64,000 nt of DNA from Aedes albopictus (Eukaryota > Arthropoda > Insecta > Diptera > Culicidae), in assembly GCF_035046485.1 (NCBI RefSeq), contig NC_085137.1, positions 339,130,505 through 339,194,504 on the forward strand, given 5' to 3'. The notes under the pieces were generated by a model. It was not told the origin of the DNA, did no database searches, and worked only from the letters and a program-made list of their open reading frames with translations. This document shows, piece after piece, positions 1 through 12,604 of the stretch. A program made the position numbers and the translations under genes. How positions within the stretch are numbered: position 1 is the first letter of the stretch; each line of letters begins with the position of its first letter.

Positions 1-1296
1 TCATGTGCAAAGCAATCTGTGAAAGTTTTGAGATGATCGAAATATTTTTCAAATTTTGGCGATTTCTCAAAGTTTTATATGGAAACAAGTTTTCAAACTT
101 AAATGCCGTTTTCTCAATTCCTACTTTTTGCAAATGGGACTGTTATGCGAGTGGGGGCAGTACATGTGTACAAAACTTCAAGAGAATCGGTTCAAAATTG
201 ACAGAGTTATTGCAAAAACAGAATCGTGTAATCGTGTATTCCGGTTGTCATTTATGGACTCCGGACATCTTCCACATACCATCTTAGAAATTCTGGTCGC
301 CATTTTTGAACTACGGACTTTTTCCCCATACCAGATATACCCATATTGCATGGTTTATGGGCCTAAAACTCCGTCAAACTGACGCCATCTTGAATTGGGA
401 GCCACCATCTTGGATTTTAAGCCGCCATCTTGAACTTCGGACAGACTTCATGGAATTTCTGGTCTCCAGTGTTGATTTCAGCACAAAATTCATAAACCAT
501 GCTGAAGGTTACAAAAATCGTCGCAGTTTGATGTGTCGTATGATGGGGCTTGGTTCAGTTTTATATTGACCGTCCAGTTCCAAACTGTTCACGACCGTTC
601 GAAACAGTCGCCGTATCAAACGGTCGGTGAAACAGTCGGTGACGAATTTGACAGCAGAAATGATCGAGAAAGATTTCGGCGCACAAACGCGTTTTCAAAA
701 ACATTCAATTGGTGGAACAAGGCGAGGAACAAGGACAGCTAACCGGTCGCCCTGATCAGCTTTTGCCGGCAGCCAAGCCGCCAGCTTTTTGGCGCGGAAG
801 TCGGGGGGTGTTCAGATGTAATGTATATCACTCAACAAATTTATGAAAATATTTTTTCCGCAATAAATGTTTTAAATGTTCTAAAGTTAGGTTTAATAAA
901 TGCAGGTTATATTATTTCCAGGATAACTGCTAATGTTTGTTATTCTGAAGACCTATACGTTTGAAATAATGATGTGCTTGAACAAATTTGCTGATTAATT
1001 GGTTTCTGTAGAATACATCTAGAATCCCCTCGATATTGGACGACTGTTCTGAACAGTTTCACAAACAGTCGGGATAATCCAACTTTGAACTGAATACACA
1101 ATATACGGCCAGTTCTACCGGTGCTGGTCCGGATCACTGAAATTACCATAACTCCAGGACGCCTTGACCGACTCGGACCATTTTCAATAGCAAACAATGC
1201 GGTAAAATTTCGGTTCGATTCAATTTGATTTGATTTGTCTTTATTTCAGAGATTTTCAACCCTTAGCTGGTTCGTCTCTAGCGGTTCGATTCGAGC
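1..1296. other. Gene-free repeat-derived stretch
   Basis: No host gene is visible. Open frames are short and without family features. Around 380-440 there are three spaced copies of a (G)CC(A/G)CCATCTTG-type motif, a pattern of degenerate interspersed repeats. The rest looks like decayed transposon sequence. Confidence 0.5.
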
Positions 1297-1298
1297 TA

Positions 1299-1567
1299 CC
1301 GTCTACCCCCGTTGGTTTGACCTCATCTAATCTGAACACTTTTTAATTTGACCCCCTCTAATCTGCACATCGTTCAAACTAAAAATTGTTCAAACGTCAT
1401 TCTGCTCATGGAACAGGGTGAAACGGAACGCAGAATCAAAACAAAACAGCGAAAAGGATTACCATCAGTGCGTTTTTCGATGTCCACAGGGTGACTAGAA
1501 GTTCAAATTTAAAAATGAACCCCGTTGGTTTGCATGAGCTGTCGTTCAAACCAACGGGGATAGACGG
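1299..1567. mobile_element. MITE with TA target duplication
   Basis: The left end starts CCGTCTACCCCCGTTGGTTT and the right end is its near reverse complement (AAACCAACGGGGATAGACGG). TA flanks both sides (1297-1298 and 1568-1569), the usual target of mariner/Tc1-type transposases. There is no coding capacity, so it is non-autonomous. It sits inside an older repeat that resumes at 1570. Confidence 0.8.
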
Positions 1568-1569
1568 TA

Positions 1570-1790
1570 TAGAAGTGACTTAAAAATGAGTGAACTTATT
1601 TTGCGCACAGACATACATACATACACACCTACCGACATCATCTCAATTCGTCGAACTGAGTTGATTCGTATATGCGACTTGATCCTCCGAGCCTTTTTCG
1701 AAAAATCTTTTTTTGAGTGAACATATAGCCTTAAGGCTTTAAAGAAATTTTCAGTACACTTAGTGTACGTAAAAGGCAAAAACTATTAAT
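1570..1790 (+). repeat. 3'-end-like fragment of an interspersed repeat
   Basis: A CA-rich track is followed by TCGTCGAACTGAGTTGATTC, CGTATATGCGACTTGATCCTC and an end rich in AAAGGCAAAA. The same order of motifs recurs at 7118-7285 (CA track, CAGTTCGTCGAGCAGAGTTC, TATATGAGACTCGG, GGGTAAAA). The two are diverged copies of one family end. The class is not certain; a non-LTR or SINE-like 3' end is likely. Confidence 0.5.
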
Positions 1791-2006
1791 GAATTAGTTA
1801 GAGAATTTGTGTTTTCGGCAAAGTTGTTTGGCTTTTCAAGGACTTACAGGCGATGAATCGTTTGATTCAAAATGTCACCAAGCTTGCGTAGAATCAAACA
1901 CAGTGCCAAACACAGAGACAAGCACAGAAAGAGTGCTTATAACAAAGTGCGAGAGACAGAAGAACTCCAGCGCACGGCAAAGAAAAGGTGCAACACACAA
2001 CCGATT

Positions 2007-2173
2007 GGGGGCTGTCCAATTATTACGTAAGGGTTTATGGGGGGAGGGGGGGTTTGAGAAATCTTACGCGTCATACAAAAATATTTGGGTTCTCATACAA
2101 AAAAAATCTTACAAGGGGGTTGGGGGTGTCAAAAAGTCATGAAATTTTCCTTACGTAATAAATGGACGGCCCC
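2007..2173. mobile_element. Short MITE, GGGGCTGTCCA termini
   Basis: Inverted ends GGGGCTGTCCAATTATTACG and CGTAATAAATGGACGGCCCC enclose G-rich filler. TTG lies on both sides (2004-2006 and 2174-2176), consistent with a 3-bp target duplication. A solitary end of a related element is seen at 6066-6110, and a similar style of element at 55728-55907. Confidence 0.75.
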
Positions 2174-2499
2174 TTGCACGTACTCGCCTCTCTATTATTG
2201 TGCTGTCTCGGAGTAGCTGCACACGCGCTCCCTGTTTGAAACTGATAACTGAGATGGTGTACGCTTAGGAAACTATGCACAAGTTAGCTTAGTAGAGTCA
2301 GGTAACACCAATCTGAAACTGCGGATGGGCTAATGTTGGCGCTGGCTTCCGTCCCATTAAACCGTGGTGTAGCGTGGTCTTAAAGTATGACCTGACTGTT
2401 GCATGCAGACCTCACGCGGGCGCTGAACAGGAGTGGACTACCAAAAATGTGGGTAGTCGCTGTGCAGCCAGGTGAGCTGATCGTCTACACGAGTGGGCG

Positions 2500-2912
2500 G
2501 ATCAACATTAGCAAGTACCTCAAATAAGGTATGCTGAAGTTCTACAAGTCGGAGGCGCTGGCCAAGAAGCTCGCAGCCACCCTCAAGCAGCAGTGCGAGA
2601 TAGACGAACTAAGTGCATAGATCCGTCTGCGAAAAGGCCCGACAGTAGGGGCAAGGCGACTGCAGTCGGCAAGATCAGAGTTGGCTAGTCAGTGTGCCCG
2701 CTCAGCATCAACGAACTGCCAGAGGCGTGCTTCAATTGCTTCAAGGGCAAGGACACAAGTCGTGGGCATGTAAAGGCAGGAGCAAACTCTGCAGGAAGTG
2801 CGGAGTGGAAGGTCACGTCGCCAGGGAGTACAACTCGGCACCAAAATGCCTGATTTGCACGGCAAACAAGGGTCACACGACGGGCGGGCCTAAACGTCCA
2901 GGCACGTCCCAT
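2500..2912 (+). pseudogene. LINE ORF1 (gag-like) fragment with CCHC zinc knuckles, frameshifted
   Basis: Not a host gene. Reading + strand, one frame carries ...INELPEACFNCFKG up to about 2750, and the next frame continues with HKSWACKGRSKLCRKCGVEG and CLICTANKGHTTGGPKRPG. Together these give three zinc-knuckle blocks (C-x2-C-x-H-x-C style) typical of the nucleic-acid-binding end of ORF1 in Jockey/R1/LOA-type non-LTR retrotransposons. A frameshift between about 2745 and 2755 and in-frame stops upstream (for example near 2617) show it is dead. No endonuclease or reverse-transcriptase sequence follows: similarity stops near 2912. It is a 5'- and 3'-truncated relic. Confidence 0.7.
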
Positions 2913-3176
2913 ATACGGAGAAAAATATAAAGTTATATCAATCATATAGCGGTCACGAACAGCATATTTGTGCATTGACTTCTATGTAAGCCCTTTTTGA
3001 GATTGTTTTACGCATAATACCATAAGACGAAGCATTACAGAAACTTGAAATGATCAAAATTGATAAACTGATTAGAGCAAGAAATATGGTTTAATCATAG
3101 TATGCGTACATCAACAATAATTATTATTGATGATTTGACAGCTAATTTTTTCTCATGGTAGATACAAGCATATTTA

Positions 3177-5357
3177 TTAGGTTGTCCCAAAATTTGCACA
3201 TGGTCGAAAAGCTTGGGGGCTCACCCTGCAAATGATAGCTAAGGGTGTTAGAAACAAACTTTTGTATGACGGCAACTTTCAAAAATGACGTTTAGAGGTC
3301 GCCCCGGCGAGATTTTTGAAAAATGGATATTTTTCGTAATAAATTTCATACAAATATTTTTTACCATACAAAAATTGGCAATATCCACTATTTTTATATT
3401 TTTTACAGCTTGATATGGATCCAAACTTCATGGGAAAAATAATAAACGACATGTTTTGCAGGTAACTTTTTGATACTGAATTTTTGAATTTACTAAAATT
3501 TGTCATTTTTTGACATACTTTGCATTTTACCCATCATAAAAAGTATCTGAACCTATTGCTAATTTGAAACAATTTAAATAAAAAGATAGGAAATTTTATG
3601 AGGAAAAACTTTGCCGAAGACAGCATGGCGTTTTTTCCATCCGTTTTAGAGTTATTCACGATTTACTATTTGGTGAAATCTGGATTTTTAGGTATTTAAA
3701 AAAAAATCACAAAAGAACTGCCCAAAAACACATACAAAGTAAAAAATTACGCATGCTCAACAAGTTTTTGTCTTGATTGTGTTTAGGAATTATGGTAGCA
3801 TCATTCATTGATTTTTTCTTTCCGTTGACAAATCCATTTTCTTTGATCTAGAAAGGCGCATACTAGCGAGAAACTTTATCATTAGGTACCATTTTGAGAT
3901 ACCTCAGTAGGCCATGGCATTTATAACGGTTATGTACTGACAATGGTTTATACGAGCATAATACACATTCAAACGCACGGCACATTTTCTACATCATTTA
4001 GAAGGTGATACATTCCGCAAAACATGTCGATCTTGTTTTTCAATGATGTTGCTCAAATCGTTCAAAGACATGAATTAAACGTTCTAGTAGTACCTATCAT
4101 TTTGGTCAACAGATATTACGATAAAAATGACGTCACTTGTTTACGTCCAAAACTGTTGTTTACCAATAATAGCCTACCTTGTATTTTTGTATGCCGTGTA
4201 TGTGTTATGGTAATCAAATTGTTCTAACCTTGGATAACATTACGTTAACTCACTGGTTCATCTCATCCCACCCGTTTCAATTTGCCTCGGTGTATCATAT
4301 TTTCGGTGTTGATAAGATAGTTAAAATCAGGAGATGTGAAAAAAAGACATGCCCTGCTTTTCAGAATGTCTTGAATTGGAACTTAGTATCTAAAAATTGG
4401 TATTCTTACGTAAGATGTTCGTAATCGCGATTTGAATTTGGCATGGATCAACGTATTCGCCTTTATTCACTTTGCCACTGTTTCCTGGGCAGTTTCACTG
4501 GTCCTGGACTCATAAGTCTTCATATAGAAAAATAATTGAGAATATCGACAGGAAAGTAAGATAAACGCGAAAATATGGCTCAACATTTTGTAGAGAATAT
4601 CTTTAAAAAATCAATAGGCTGTACGAAGCTTGTCAAGAGAACAAGCTTTTTAAGAAATCTTTGCTAGTTAATTTCCATATGAAGGGATTGGATAACAAAA
4701 AATAAAAATTAAATAATGATGTCACCATAATTCCATAACACAATCAAAACAAAAACTTCTTGAGCATATGTAATTTTTTACTTTGTATGTGTATTTGGGA
4801 AGTTCTTATGTGATTTTTTTATGTGAGATTTTTAGAAAAATACCTAAAAATTCAAATTTCACCAAATAGTAAATTGTGAATAACTGTAAAACGGAAAGAA
4901 AAAACGCCATGCTATCTTCGGCAAAGTTTTTCCTCATAAAATTTCCTATCTTTTTATGAAAATTGTTTTAAATTAGCATTAGGTTCAGATACTTTTTATG
5001 ATGGGTAAAATGCAAAGTATATAAAAAAATGAGAAATTTTAGTAAATTCAAAAATTCAATATCAAAAAGCTACCAACAAAACATGTCGTTAATTATTTTT
5101 CCCAAAAAGTTTGGATCCATATCAAGCTGTAAAAAATATAAAAATAGTGGGTATTGCCAATTTTTGTACGGTAAAAAATATTTGTATGAAATTTAATACG
5201 AAAAATGGCCATTTTTCAAAAATCTTGCCGGGGCGACCTCTAAACGTCATTTTTGAAAGTTGCCGTCATACAAAAGTTTGTTTCTCACACCCTTAGCTAT
5301 CATTTGCAGGGTGAGCCCCCAAGTTTTTTGACCATGTGCAATTTTGGGACAACCTAA
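3177..5357. mobile_element. Foldback element with mariner-like ends and ~640-bp inverted arms
   Basis: The left arm begins TTAGGTTGTCCCAAAATTTG and the right arm ends with the matching reverse complement (AATTTTGGGACAACCTAA). TA lies on each side (3175-3176 and 5358-5359). The arms run from 3177 to about 3810 and from about 4710 to 5357 and stay alignable throughout. The 900-bp centre (3811-4709) has no recognisable transposase. TTAGGTTG-type ends with TA targets recall mariner elements; whether it is a mariner-mobilised MITE is inferred from the ends only. Confidence 0.75.
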
Positions 5358-5500
5358 TATTTATGCTTAACTCAACCCCTCTTAACCATAGAATTGAGAC
5401 TTAAGGTAACTGTTTCGGATGATTGTTTTAAGCATACACAAAAAATCGTTCAAATGAGGTTATGTTGCATTTCTAGAATCAAAAGCTCTAAATTTGGGAC

Positions 5501-5584
5501 GAACATTTCTGTAATGGTGGTATTTTAGTGCAATATGTTCTAACTGTAACATATTGCCCTAAATACCACCATTACAGGAACGTT
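5501..5584. repeat. Perfect-looking hairpin, ~38-bp arms
   Basis: GAACATTTCTGTAATGGTGG near 5501 is mirrored by CCACCATTACAGGAACGTTT ending near 5585, with a loop of about 8 bp (CTAACTGT). It may be a very small MITE or the remains of one. No gene is nearby. Confidence 0.6.
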
Positions 5585-5589
5585 TAATT

Positions 5590-6430
5590 AGCAAAACAAA
5601 AGTCCTTTGTTTTCCTTAATATTTAGTCTATTTTCCTTAATATTTAGTCTGTTCAAATAACACTAGTTTACAAAATAAAATGAAAGTCTTGAACTTCTGT
5701 CAACGATCAAAGTTTTTAAAGCACAATTTGGCGCTGATTTCGAAACCGCGCTTCAAAAAATTTTAAGTAGAGCAGTTTTTGAGTTTAAGCTCAATATCGA
5801 GTTTTACATTTTTTTGAAATATGGAATTTACTAAGATTCAAATATTTTGCGCAATTTTTTTCAACCAATTTCAAATCTTTTCCCATAAATTAAAAGCTGA
5901 ATACAATACCATTCGATCATCTCAATGCAGGTTTTGCGCCAGATTGGTGAAATTCAAGATATTGGCGAGTTTTAGGGACCATCTCCTTAAATTTTAGCAA
6001 AATTTCCAAAAAATTATGAAGAAATGTATTTTTTTTTTCAACCAGAAAACCCCGATTTAATCCACTTAGGGGCTGTCCATAAACCACGTGGTCATTTTTT
6101 TGGGACTTCTCAACCATGATTTTCTGCTTATTTGAAATATGTTATGATTTTGCGAATTAAATAATCAAAGATTGCCTTGGTGATCGCGACGTCTATTCAG
6201 TATAATCAGTTTACGCTGTTTAGTGAATCCCCCTATTGTTAGTTTTCATAGAATTCCTGTTTATTTGTAATTTATTATTTATAATTTTGTTGAAAACAAT
6301 AACCTGCTATAGTATACACTATATATGAGGCCAGCATTATTTATTGAAAAATAATTTCCCATATAATGGTCAAAAACTCATGCAAAATAACAAGTGAATA
6401 TAATAATAAAATAAAAAAAGAATTTATTGA
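5590..6430. other. Gene-free stretch with one MITE terminus
   Basis: AT-rich sequence without coding features. At 6066-6110 it holds AGGGGCTGTCCATAAACCAC, one end of a GGGGCTGTCCA-type MITE whose other end is not seen nearby. Confidence 0.4.
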
Positions 6431-6434
6431 AATA

Positions 6435-7110
6435 CTCTTCGTAAGATATCTCAGTAATCTAATGTAGAATCGAAATAAATTTCAGGGCCTTTTACAAGGA
6501 TATTGCAGCTTTCATTTGATGCTAAGAGAACCCAAATCGGTTGACAGGCTGAGGTATTTATTATGGAACCCTTGGTCAGAAATCTCTCAAAAAGTTAATA
6601 TAACTCCCAAGTACTCTTTGAAACATATCTCGGTAACCAAATGTCCAATCCTAATGAAATTGTAAAGGATTCTACTAGAATATTGTAGCTTTCATTTGGT
6701 GCCAGGACAACCGAAATCAGTTGACAGACGGCTGAGATATTTAATATGATACACTTGGTTAAAAATCTCAAAAAGTTTAGTTGTATAAATCCTAAGTACG
6801 CTTCGAAAGATATCTCTGTAACCAAATGTCCAATCGAAATAAAATTTCTGGGCGATCTACTAGGATGCAGTAGCTTTCATTTGGTGCCAAGAGAACCCAA
6901 ATCGGTTGACAAACAGCAGGGATATTTATTATGATACACTTGGTCAAAAATCTTAAAAAGTTTAGATGTATGACTCATAAGTACTCTTCGAGAGATATCT
7001 CGGTAACCAAACGTCCAATCGAAAAAAAAAACAATAGCGTTCTACTAGGATGTAGTAGCTTTCATTTGCTTCCAAGAGAGCTCAAATCGGTTGACAGACG
7101 GCTGAGAAAC
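6435..7110 (+). repeat. Tandem array, about four units of ~180-186 bp
   Basis: The phrase GATATCTC(G/T)GTAACCAAATGTCC recurs near 6445, 6622, 6810 and 6994. Each time it is followed by TAGCTTTCATTTG, AACCCAAATCGGTTGACA and a TGATACACTTGGT(C/T)AAAAATC block. Short frames translated from neighbouring units begin with the same residues (MIHLVKNLKKF), which only reflects the repeat. The array leads directly into the CA-rich repeat end at 7118, so it is probably the internally repeated 3' region of that element. Confidence 0.8.
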
Positions 7111-7117
7111 GTGCGTG

Positions 7118-7285
7118 ACTTTTTTTGTAACGCACATACACACACACACATACAGACATTTGCTCAGTTCGTCGAGCAGAGTTCATTGGTATATGAGACT
7201 CGGCCCTCCGGGCCTCGGATCGAAAGTCGGTTTTTCGAGCGATATTTATACCCTTCTTATGGGTGTAAGAAGGGTAAAAAACTAT
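7118..7285 (+). repeat. CA-rich 3'-end-like repeat terminus
   Basis: ACACACACACACATACAGAC is followed by TTTGCTCAGTTCGTCGAGCA, CTCGGCCCTCCGGGCCTCGG and a short hairpin (TACCCTTCTTATGGGTGTAAGAAGGGTA in parts). It is related to 1570-1790. It closes the tandem array to its left. Confidence 0.6.
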
Positions 7286-7838
7286 TTAAAAATTCTTTCT
7301 CACCGTTTATTTGACATATCATATTATGTAGGCGAGTTACAGTAAAGAAATCAGCTAAATCGGAGCATTGATTGATTACGGATAATGAGATGTGTGAAGT
7401 GAGCGACTTTGCTTAAAAATAGAACAAAAATCGATTCCAAATCGTCAACCTTGTATGGAAAGTCGAAAAAATTTCCGCTCTAAATACTGTAATTATGTAA
7501 TTACGTCAGAGAATACCAATATGGCTGCCACGTCTTCAAGAGCACCAATCTTAAAAATTCGTAAACAAATGCACTCGTTTTGGAAAAGCTACCTATTTTT
7601 GCAAGTGAGCAAAGCCAGGATAAACAAGTGCAGCTTGGTTCGATGCTTCGTTCGTCAGATTTGTGTCTCTGAAGTTTGTATGCAAAATTGCAATGGGATT
7701 TCTTGATGTTTCACCTTAACGCAGCCTACTTGCATGTAGAGGACTGAACGACAAAGATTTGAGAGTGCATATGCATATGCTATGAATAAACACGAATAGC
7801 ACACATCTTCTCTATGGTATCGGGTCTGGCACCATTTG

Positions 7839-8016
7839 GGTAGAAGGAACTATTTTGGGAACTTTGCGCTCTAACTCAGTCAGTTTTATACCAATTGGCT
7901 TGATTTCTTGTACGCAGTGAGATGCGTGCAGTATCTGGCCTTGTACAAAATTTCAAACCAATTGTTACAAAATTGACTGTGTTAGAGAGCAAGGTGCCCA
8001 AAATAGGTCCTCCTAC
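7839..8016. mobile_element. Small MITE with ~60-bp inverted ends
   Basis: GTAGAAGGAACTATTTTGGG at the left is mirrored by CCCAAAATAGGTCCTCCTAC at the right. The homology continues inward (CTCTAACTCAGTCAGTTTTA versus AAAATTGACTGTGTTAGAGA). The internal motif AACTCAGTCAATTTTG also occurs in the MITE at 47621-47816, suggesting related families. No coding capacity. Confidence 0.65.
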
Positions 8017-10862
8017 ACAAGTGATCCCACACCTTTCATAGATCGAATGTGTCTAATGATCTAATCCTCAAAGAACACAGGATCGATTTTTATTCAAACT
8101 GAACCCGGTATAGGTATTTCTTTTCATCACTACCTACACGGTTACGTAATCGTTTCATATCTTGCGTGAAAAGATGGACGGAATTTACTGACTATAAAAT
8201 TCTAATTCCCAGATAAATGAAACCATTTACGCTACAAACCGTAACATGACTGTGATCTTTTTGCCATTTGAATCTCATGGGTTTCGTTTTGATGTAGCCG
8301 GCCGTGGACTGATGCAAACTCGTTACGCCTATCATCAGTCTCTATAGCGCCGTCACGATCCCGACTACCGGAGCGAGTTACCAGCCAGTCGCCGAAAAGA
8401 AGCCGAAAATAATTAAATTTGAAGTAGTGAAACGATTTCATCTCTTTCTAATTCCATTATCTACAGATAATTTCGAATGTAGAACACCGCGAAGGGAAAT
8501 ATTTTTCCCATGATTAGCTCAACCTGTCTAAAAGTCGCTGATAATGCGATGATGGTTGCGGCGGTGCTGGAACAGAAAATGCATTACGGTATAAATTTTT
8601 ACACATTGTTTCCCATGGCGGGCGGCGGCTTGCCCAACATGGACACAAAGCTAAAACAATGGAAATTATCTAAAATTAGCTCCTCTTCAGTGAAGATGAT
8701 TCTGATCAATCCTTACGTATGTTTCGGCGTTTCTTTTTTTTCCAGAAGCACTTGTTTGTTCACCCGCACATTTTCTTCCACTCAGTCTTCTATTACTATT
8801 AGGTAGGTACATCTTCATATTTTCTTTCAAAAGCTATGATTGCTCAATTTAATTGCGTTCTTCTATGGAGCGAAGTATTTCTAGAGTGGGATCAAGGTGG
8901 CAATTGGCGCCTCATTGACCGCCTTCCGATGAGGGAAAACCAAGAAACCTTTACTGGCTTATTTTGCTTTGTCTTGTTTTCCGATAAAGCTTACAAACTC
9001 ACCATAGGTGAGTGGTGCACACCTGTGTTTATGAACTGGAGCAACATCCAAGTATCCGTTTTCTGAGTTATACGATTTTTTTTCTTACTGTACCCAGGAC
9101 ATGTCCCAGGACATTTATTACTTACTCAGTTACTTTGAATCCACCGCATACCCTTGGTTGCGCAGAGGTCCGTTAAGAAAAATGGCACCAAGGCACTAAG
9201 AGGATTCAGGTGGCCAAAAATCGAAAATTGACTTTATTTAATTTGAGATTTAGGTTCGGTAGTTAAAACTACACAGTTCGAAAAATTGATGTACATTTAC
9301 ATGATATATAATGCACATAATTGGAGCGCGCAATGTGCTGCAACATTACATGACATTTTATTTTTCATTTGCCATTTACGGTGGCCATGTAAATTTCACG
9401 GCTTCGTGTAAATGCCGTTGCTTTAGTAGGAGTTATCACTGGTCTTATTTGGATATTCTTTGATAAATCATAGTAAAACATTAACGGATCATAATATAAT
9501 AAAACTTTTATTTATTTTTTCAAAACATACTGAATGGAACAAATCGGTACACAGGTACACGGCACAGGAATGTTATTTGAACATTGATTGGTCACATTCG
9601 CTTACGAAAATTGCACTTTATTACACTGCTCACAACATGGCTCATACACTCCAGATTCACCATTAAATACTCAATAAAGTCCTGTGGTGTTTGCATATTA
9701 TTCATTCCTTGATACGTTGCAGAATTTCACGAAAAAAGTGGATGCAACTTGATGATGAATGGAAACTCCTTCAATACGCGGAAGCTTCCACGGCTCTGTT
9801 GTCCGTGCAGTTGCAGCTTTCAATATACTTCCCTGGTTTTTCAATATGGTCTGAAATAAACATCGTGAAAATGTATTAAATGTTGCTAAAGTGATATTAG
9901 AACAAAGAACATTTACCTGGAAATCTGGATCGAATCGAAAATGAGAAGAATCACTGAAACTCCGCACGCAGCGGGTTTGTTTACTTTTCCGCCATGTTGG
10001 ATCTGACTAGCCATCATCTGTACATTTCGTCAATGTAAAGTTGTCGGTAATGTCATGTAAATTTTGCCGCTTAACGGAACTATATGAGCGATCGCAAGCT
10101 TTAACACAACGGAATTACTTTTTTAATGCAGCAATAATTTAATATTGACTATGATGCCAAGCTTTGATCAATTATGTTTTATTTGGTGCAAATTTCAATT
10201 GAATCAGCGTTTACATGAACGAATGTTACCTTGTATTTCGATTTACGTTTCAACTAAAGTTCATATTTTCTTTCTGTGTAGAACACTTGAACCAGTAAAT
10301 CCAAGAATATTAGTTTGGTAATCCCTATTCTTATCGAGGAATTTGCAGCAGTATGAGACCATTGGCAATTTTTGGTAAAATGAATGAGTTGCTCATCTTT
10401 GCATATCTTCGGCTTAAATTAAAAATGCTGAACTTTTAAAGTAGTTTCTAAAAGCTTACTTATAAACCTTTTGAACGACATATCAGACGTGGAAAAGTTG
10501 ATTGTAAAACTATTTAATGACGCCACTTCAAAAAAAAAATCAAATTCTCCACATACAAACCGCATACAAGTTTCGTTTCGGGACTACTTGTATGTCTTTC
10601 TTGGGAGACATTGAAAATTTGGCTGCTACCTACTAGCTGCTATTCTGCAATTCCAATCAAGTTGCTGGCGGTGATTGAGTTATTCCAGTATAAAATCACC
10701 CTATTGCCCATTAACATCCTCTGAGGAAACATTTGATCGTCATGGCCGCTTTACTCGGTAGATCAATCATAGTAGAATCTAAATCTGGTCTTGCATCTTA
10801 TAGCGAAGCGTTTTTTTTTTACCAATTGGAATCAACTTGATAAATTGGATCAGAAATATGTA
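8017..10862. other. Gene-free stretch, decayed repeats
   Basis: No frame over about 100 codons and none with a recognisable domain. Repeated ACATTTACATGA-type motifs occur at about 9290-9400 and 10020-10070. CTACACAG near 9269 and CTGTGTAG near 10276 are in inverted orientation, so a degenerate TIR element of about 1 kb could lie between them, but the internal match is poor. Sequence at 10756-10860 matches 33437-33540. Confidence 0.35.
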
Positions 10863-12383
10863 CCGTAAACCGGGGTCAAATTGATCAGCGGGATGAAATT
10901 GATCATTCGGATACTACATTGTAATTCCATACTAGGAGCTCTTAAGCGTCGTAATGATCTTAAACTTTTTACGTCATCTGGTTCGTAGATGTCTAGAGAT
11001 GAGTGTAGACTTTTATTTATTTAGAAAAAAGTTAGTTTAGCCTTATTTTTTCAGGCATTTGCAATGTATTTCTAATTTAGCTGAAATCATTGCTACTAAA
11101 CAATCGATTGCTAATAGGACTTCCCGTAAACTCTCTTTTGAACATTTTTGTGGAGCCTTGGTTGGGAAGTTATGTAGCTAATCAGAACATTAAATAGTAA
11201 AAAAAAAAGTTCATTTTGTGATGAAATAGTCATTTGTTGTGATAGAAATCACTTACATTCAAATGAAATTGCCTATCTGTAGGCGTTTAAAGGGAAATTT
11301 CAAAATTTAATTTTGCATTTGAAGTATGAAATTCACTAGTTGTAAGATTTTAAACGCGTTATTCGGTTTTAGAAGAGCAAAGTTAAGCTCAAAAGGATAT
11401 TTTCCTTTCCAACCGATGCTTAATTGTATACTGATCAATTTCGCCCCAAAAGTGACATTTCCATTTTTTTGATTTTTGGAGTTATTTAACTTAAAGTTTA
11501 AATTTGTTAAACAAAATTCTGTCACATGGTTCCATAGAGATCAACTGGGTACTGGTTTTACAGAAATTCTTTTGGCAATATTTGAATTGTCACTGATGTT
11601 ATACGTAAAAGTTGTTTTAAAGTGATCAATTTGACCCCGGATTACAGTACTACATTGTAATTGCATACCAGGAACTTCTAAGCGTCGCAATGATCTCAAA
11701 CTTTCTACTTCATCTAGTTCATAGGTGTCTAGAGATTAGTTCAGGCTTTTATTTTTTAGAAAAAAGTTAGTTTTGCCTTTTTTTTAGGAATTTGCAATTT
11801 GTTTCTCACTTAGCTGAAATCATTGCTTCTAAACAATCGATTGCCACTAGGACTTCCCGTAAATTTTATGTTTCAACATTTTTGTGGAACCTTGGTTGGA
11901 AAGTTATGAAGCTAATCTGAATATGAATAAGTTAAAAAAAAATTCTTTTTTTTTTTGACGAAATAGTCATTTGTTGTAACAGAAATCACTTATTTCAAAG
12001 GTAATTGCCTACCTTTAGGCGTTAAGGGGGAAATTTCAATTTCTTATTTTGCATTTTAAGTGTCAAATTCACTAGTTGTAAGAGTTTCGTCGCGTTTTCC
12101 GGATTTAGAAGAGCAGAATTAAGTGGATAAGGAAATTTTTCTTTTTAACTGATACTTAATTTTATACTGATCAATTTCACCCCAAAGTGGCATTTCATTT
12201 TTTTTTTATTTATGGAGTTATTTAACCTAAAGTTTAAATTTGTTGAAAAAAATTCTGTCACATTGTTCCATGGAGATCCACTGGGTACTGATTTTACAGA
12301 AATAATTTTGGCAATATTTGAATTTCCTTTAATGTTATCAACAAAAGTTATTTTAAAGTGGTCAATTTGACCCCGGACTACGG
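10863..12383. mobile_element. Tandemly duplicated MITE with TA target duplication
   Basis: The left end CCGTAAACCGGGGTCAAATT and right end AATTTGACCCCGGACTACGG form inverted termini, flanked by TA at 10861-10862 and 12384-12385. Inside, a unit of about 740 bp occurs twice in direct orientation: ACTACATTGTAATTCCATAC at about 10914 and again at about 11650, each running to a GATCAATTT(C/G)(A/G)CCCC block. The middle junction keeps a right end (GACCCCGGATTACAGTA) but no left end, so one unit was duplicated internally. No coding capacity. Confidence 0.8.
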
Positions 12384-12604
12384 TACTTACACACAGATAA
12401 ACGCCTAAAAGTATGCAATGCCCTTGTAATTTAATGCGGTTGAAAGTGCTAAGTTGAAAAATGTTTATTTATATTTCTCATATTATTTATGTTGAGGTGC
12501 GTGAAAATTAGAAAAATTTTAAACTTTTGTAAAAGTAAAAATGTATGGTTACATTTTTTCAAATTCTCGTTTTACATCATGCATAATACAATATTTAAAG
12601 TGTA

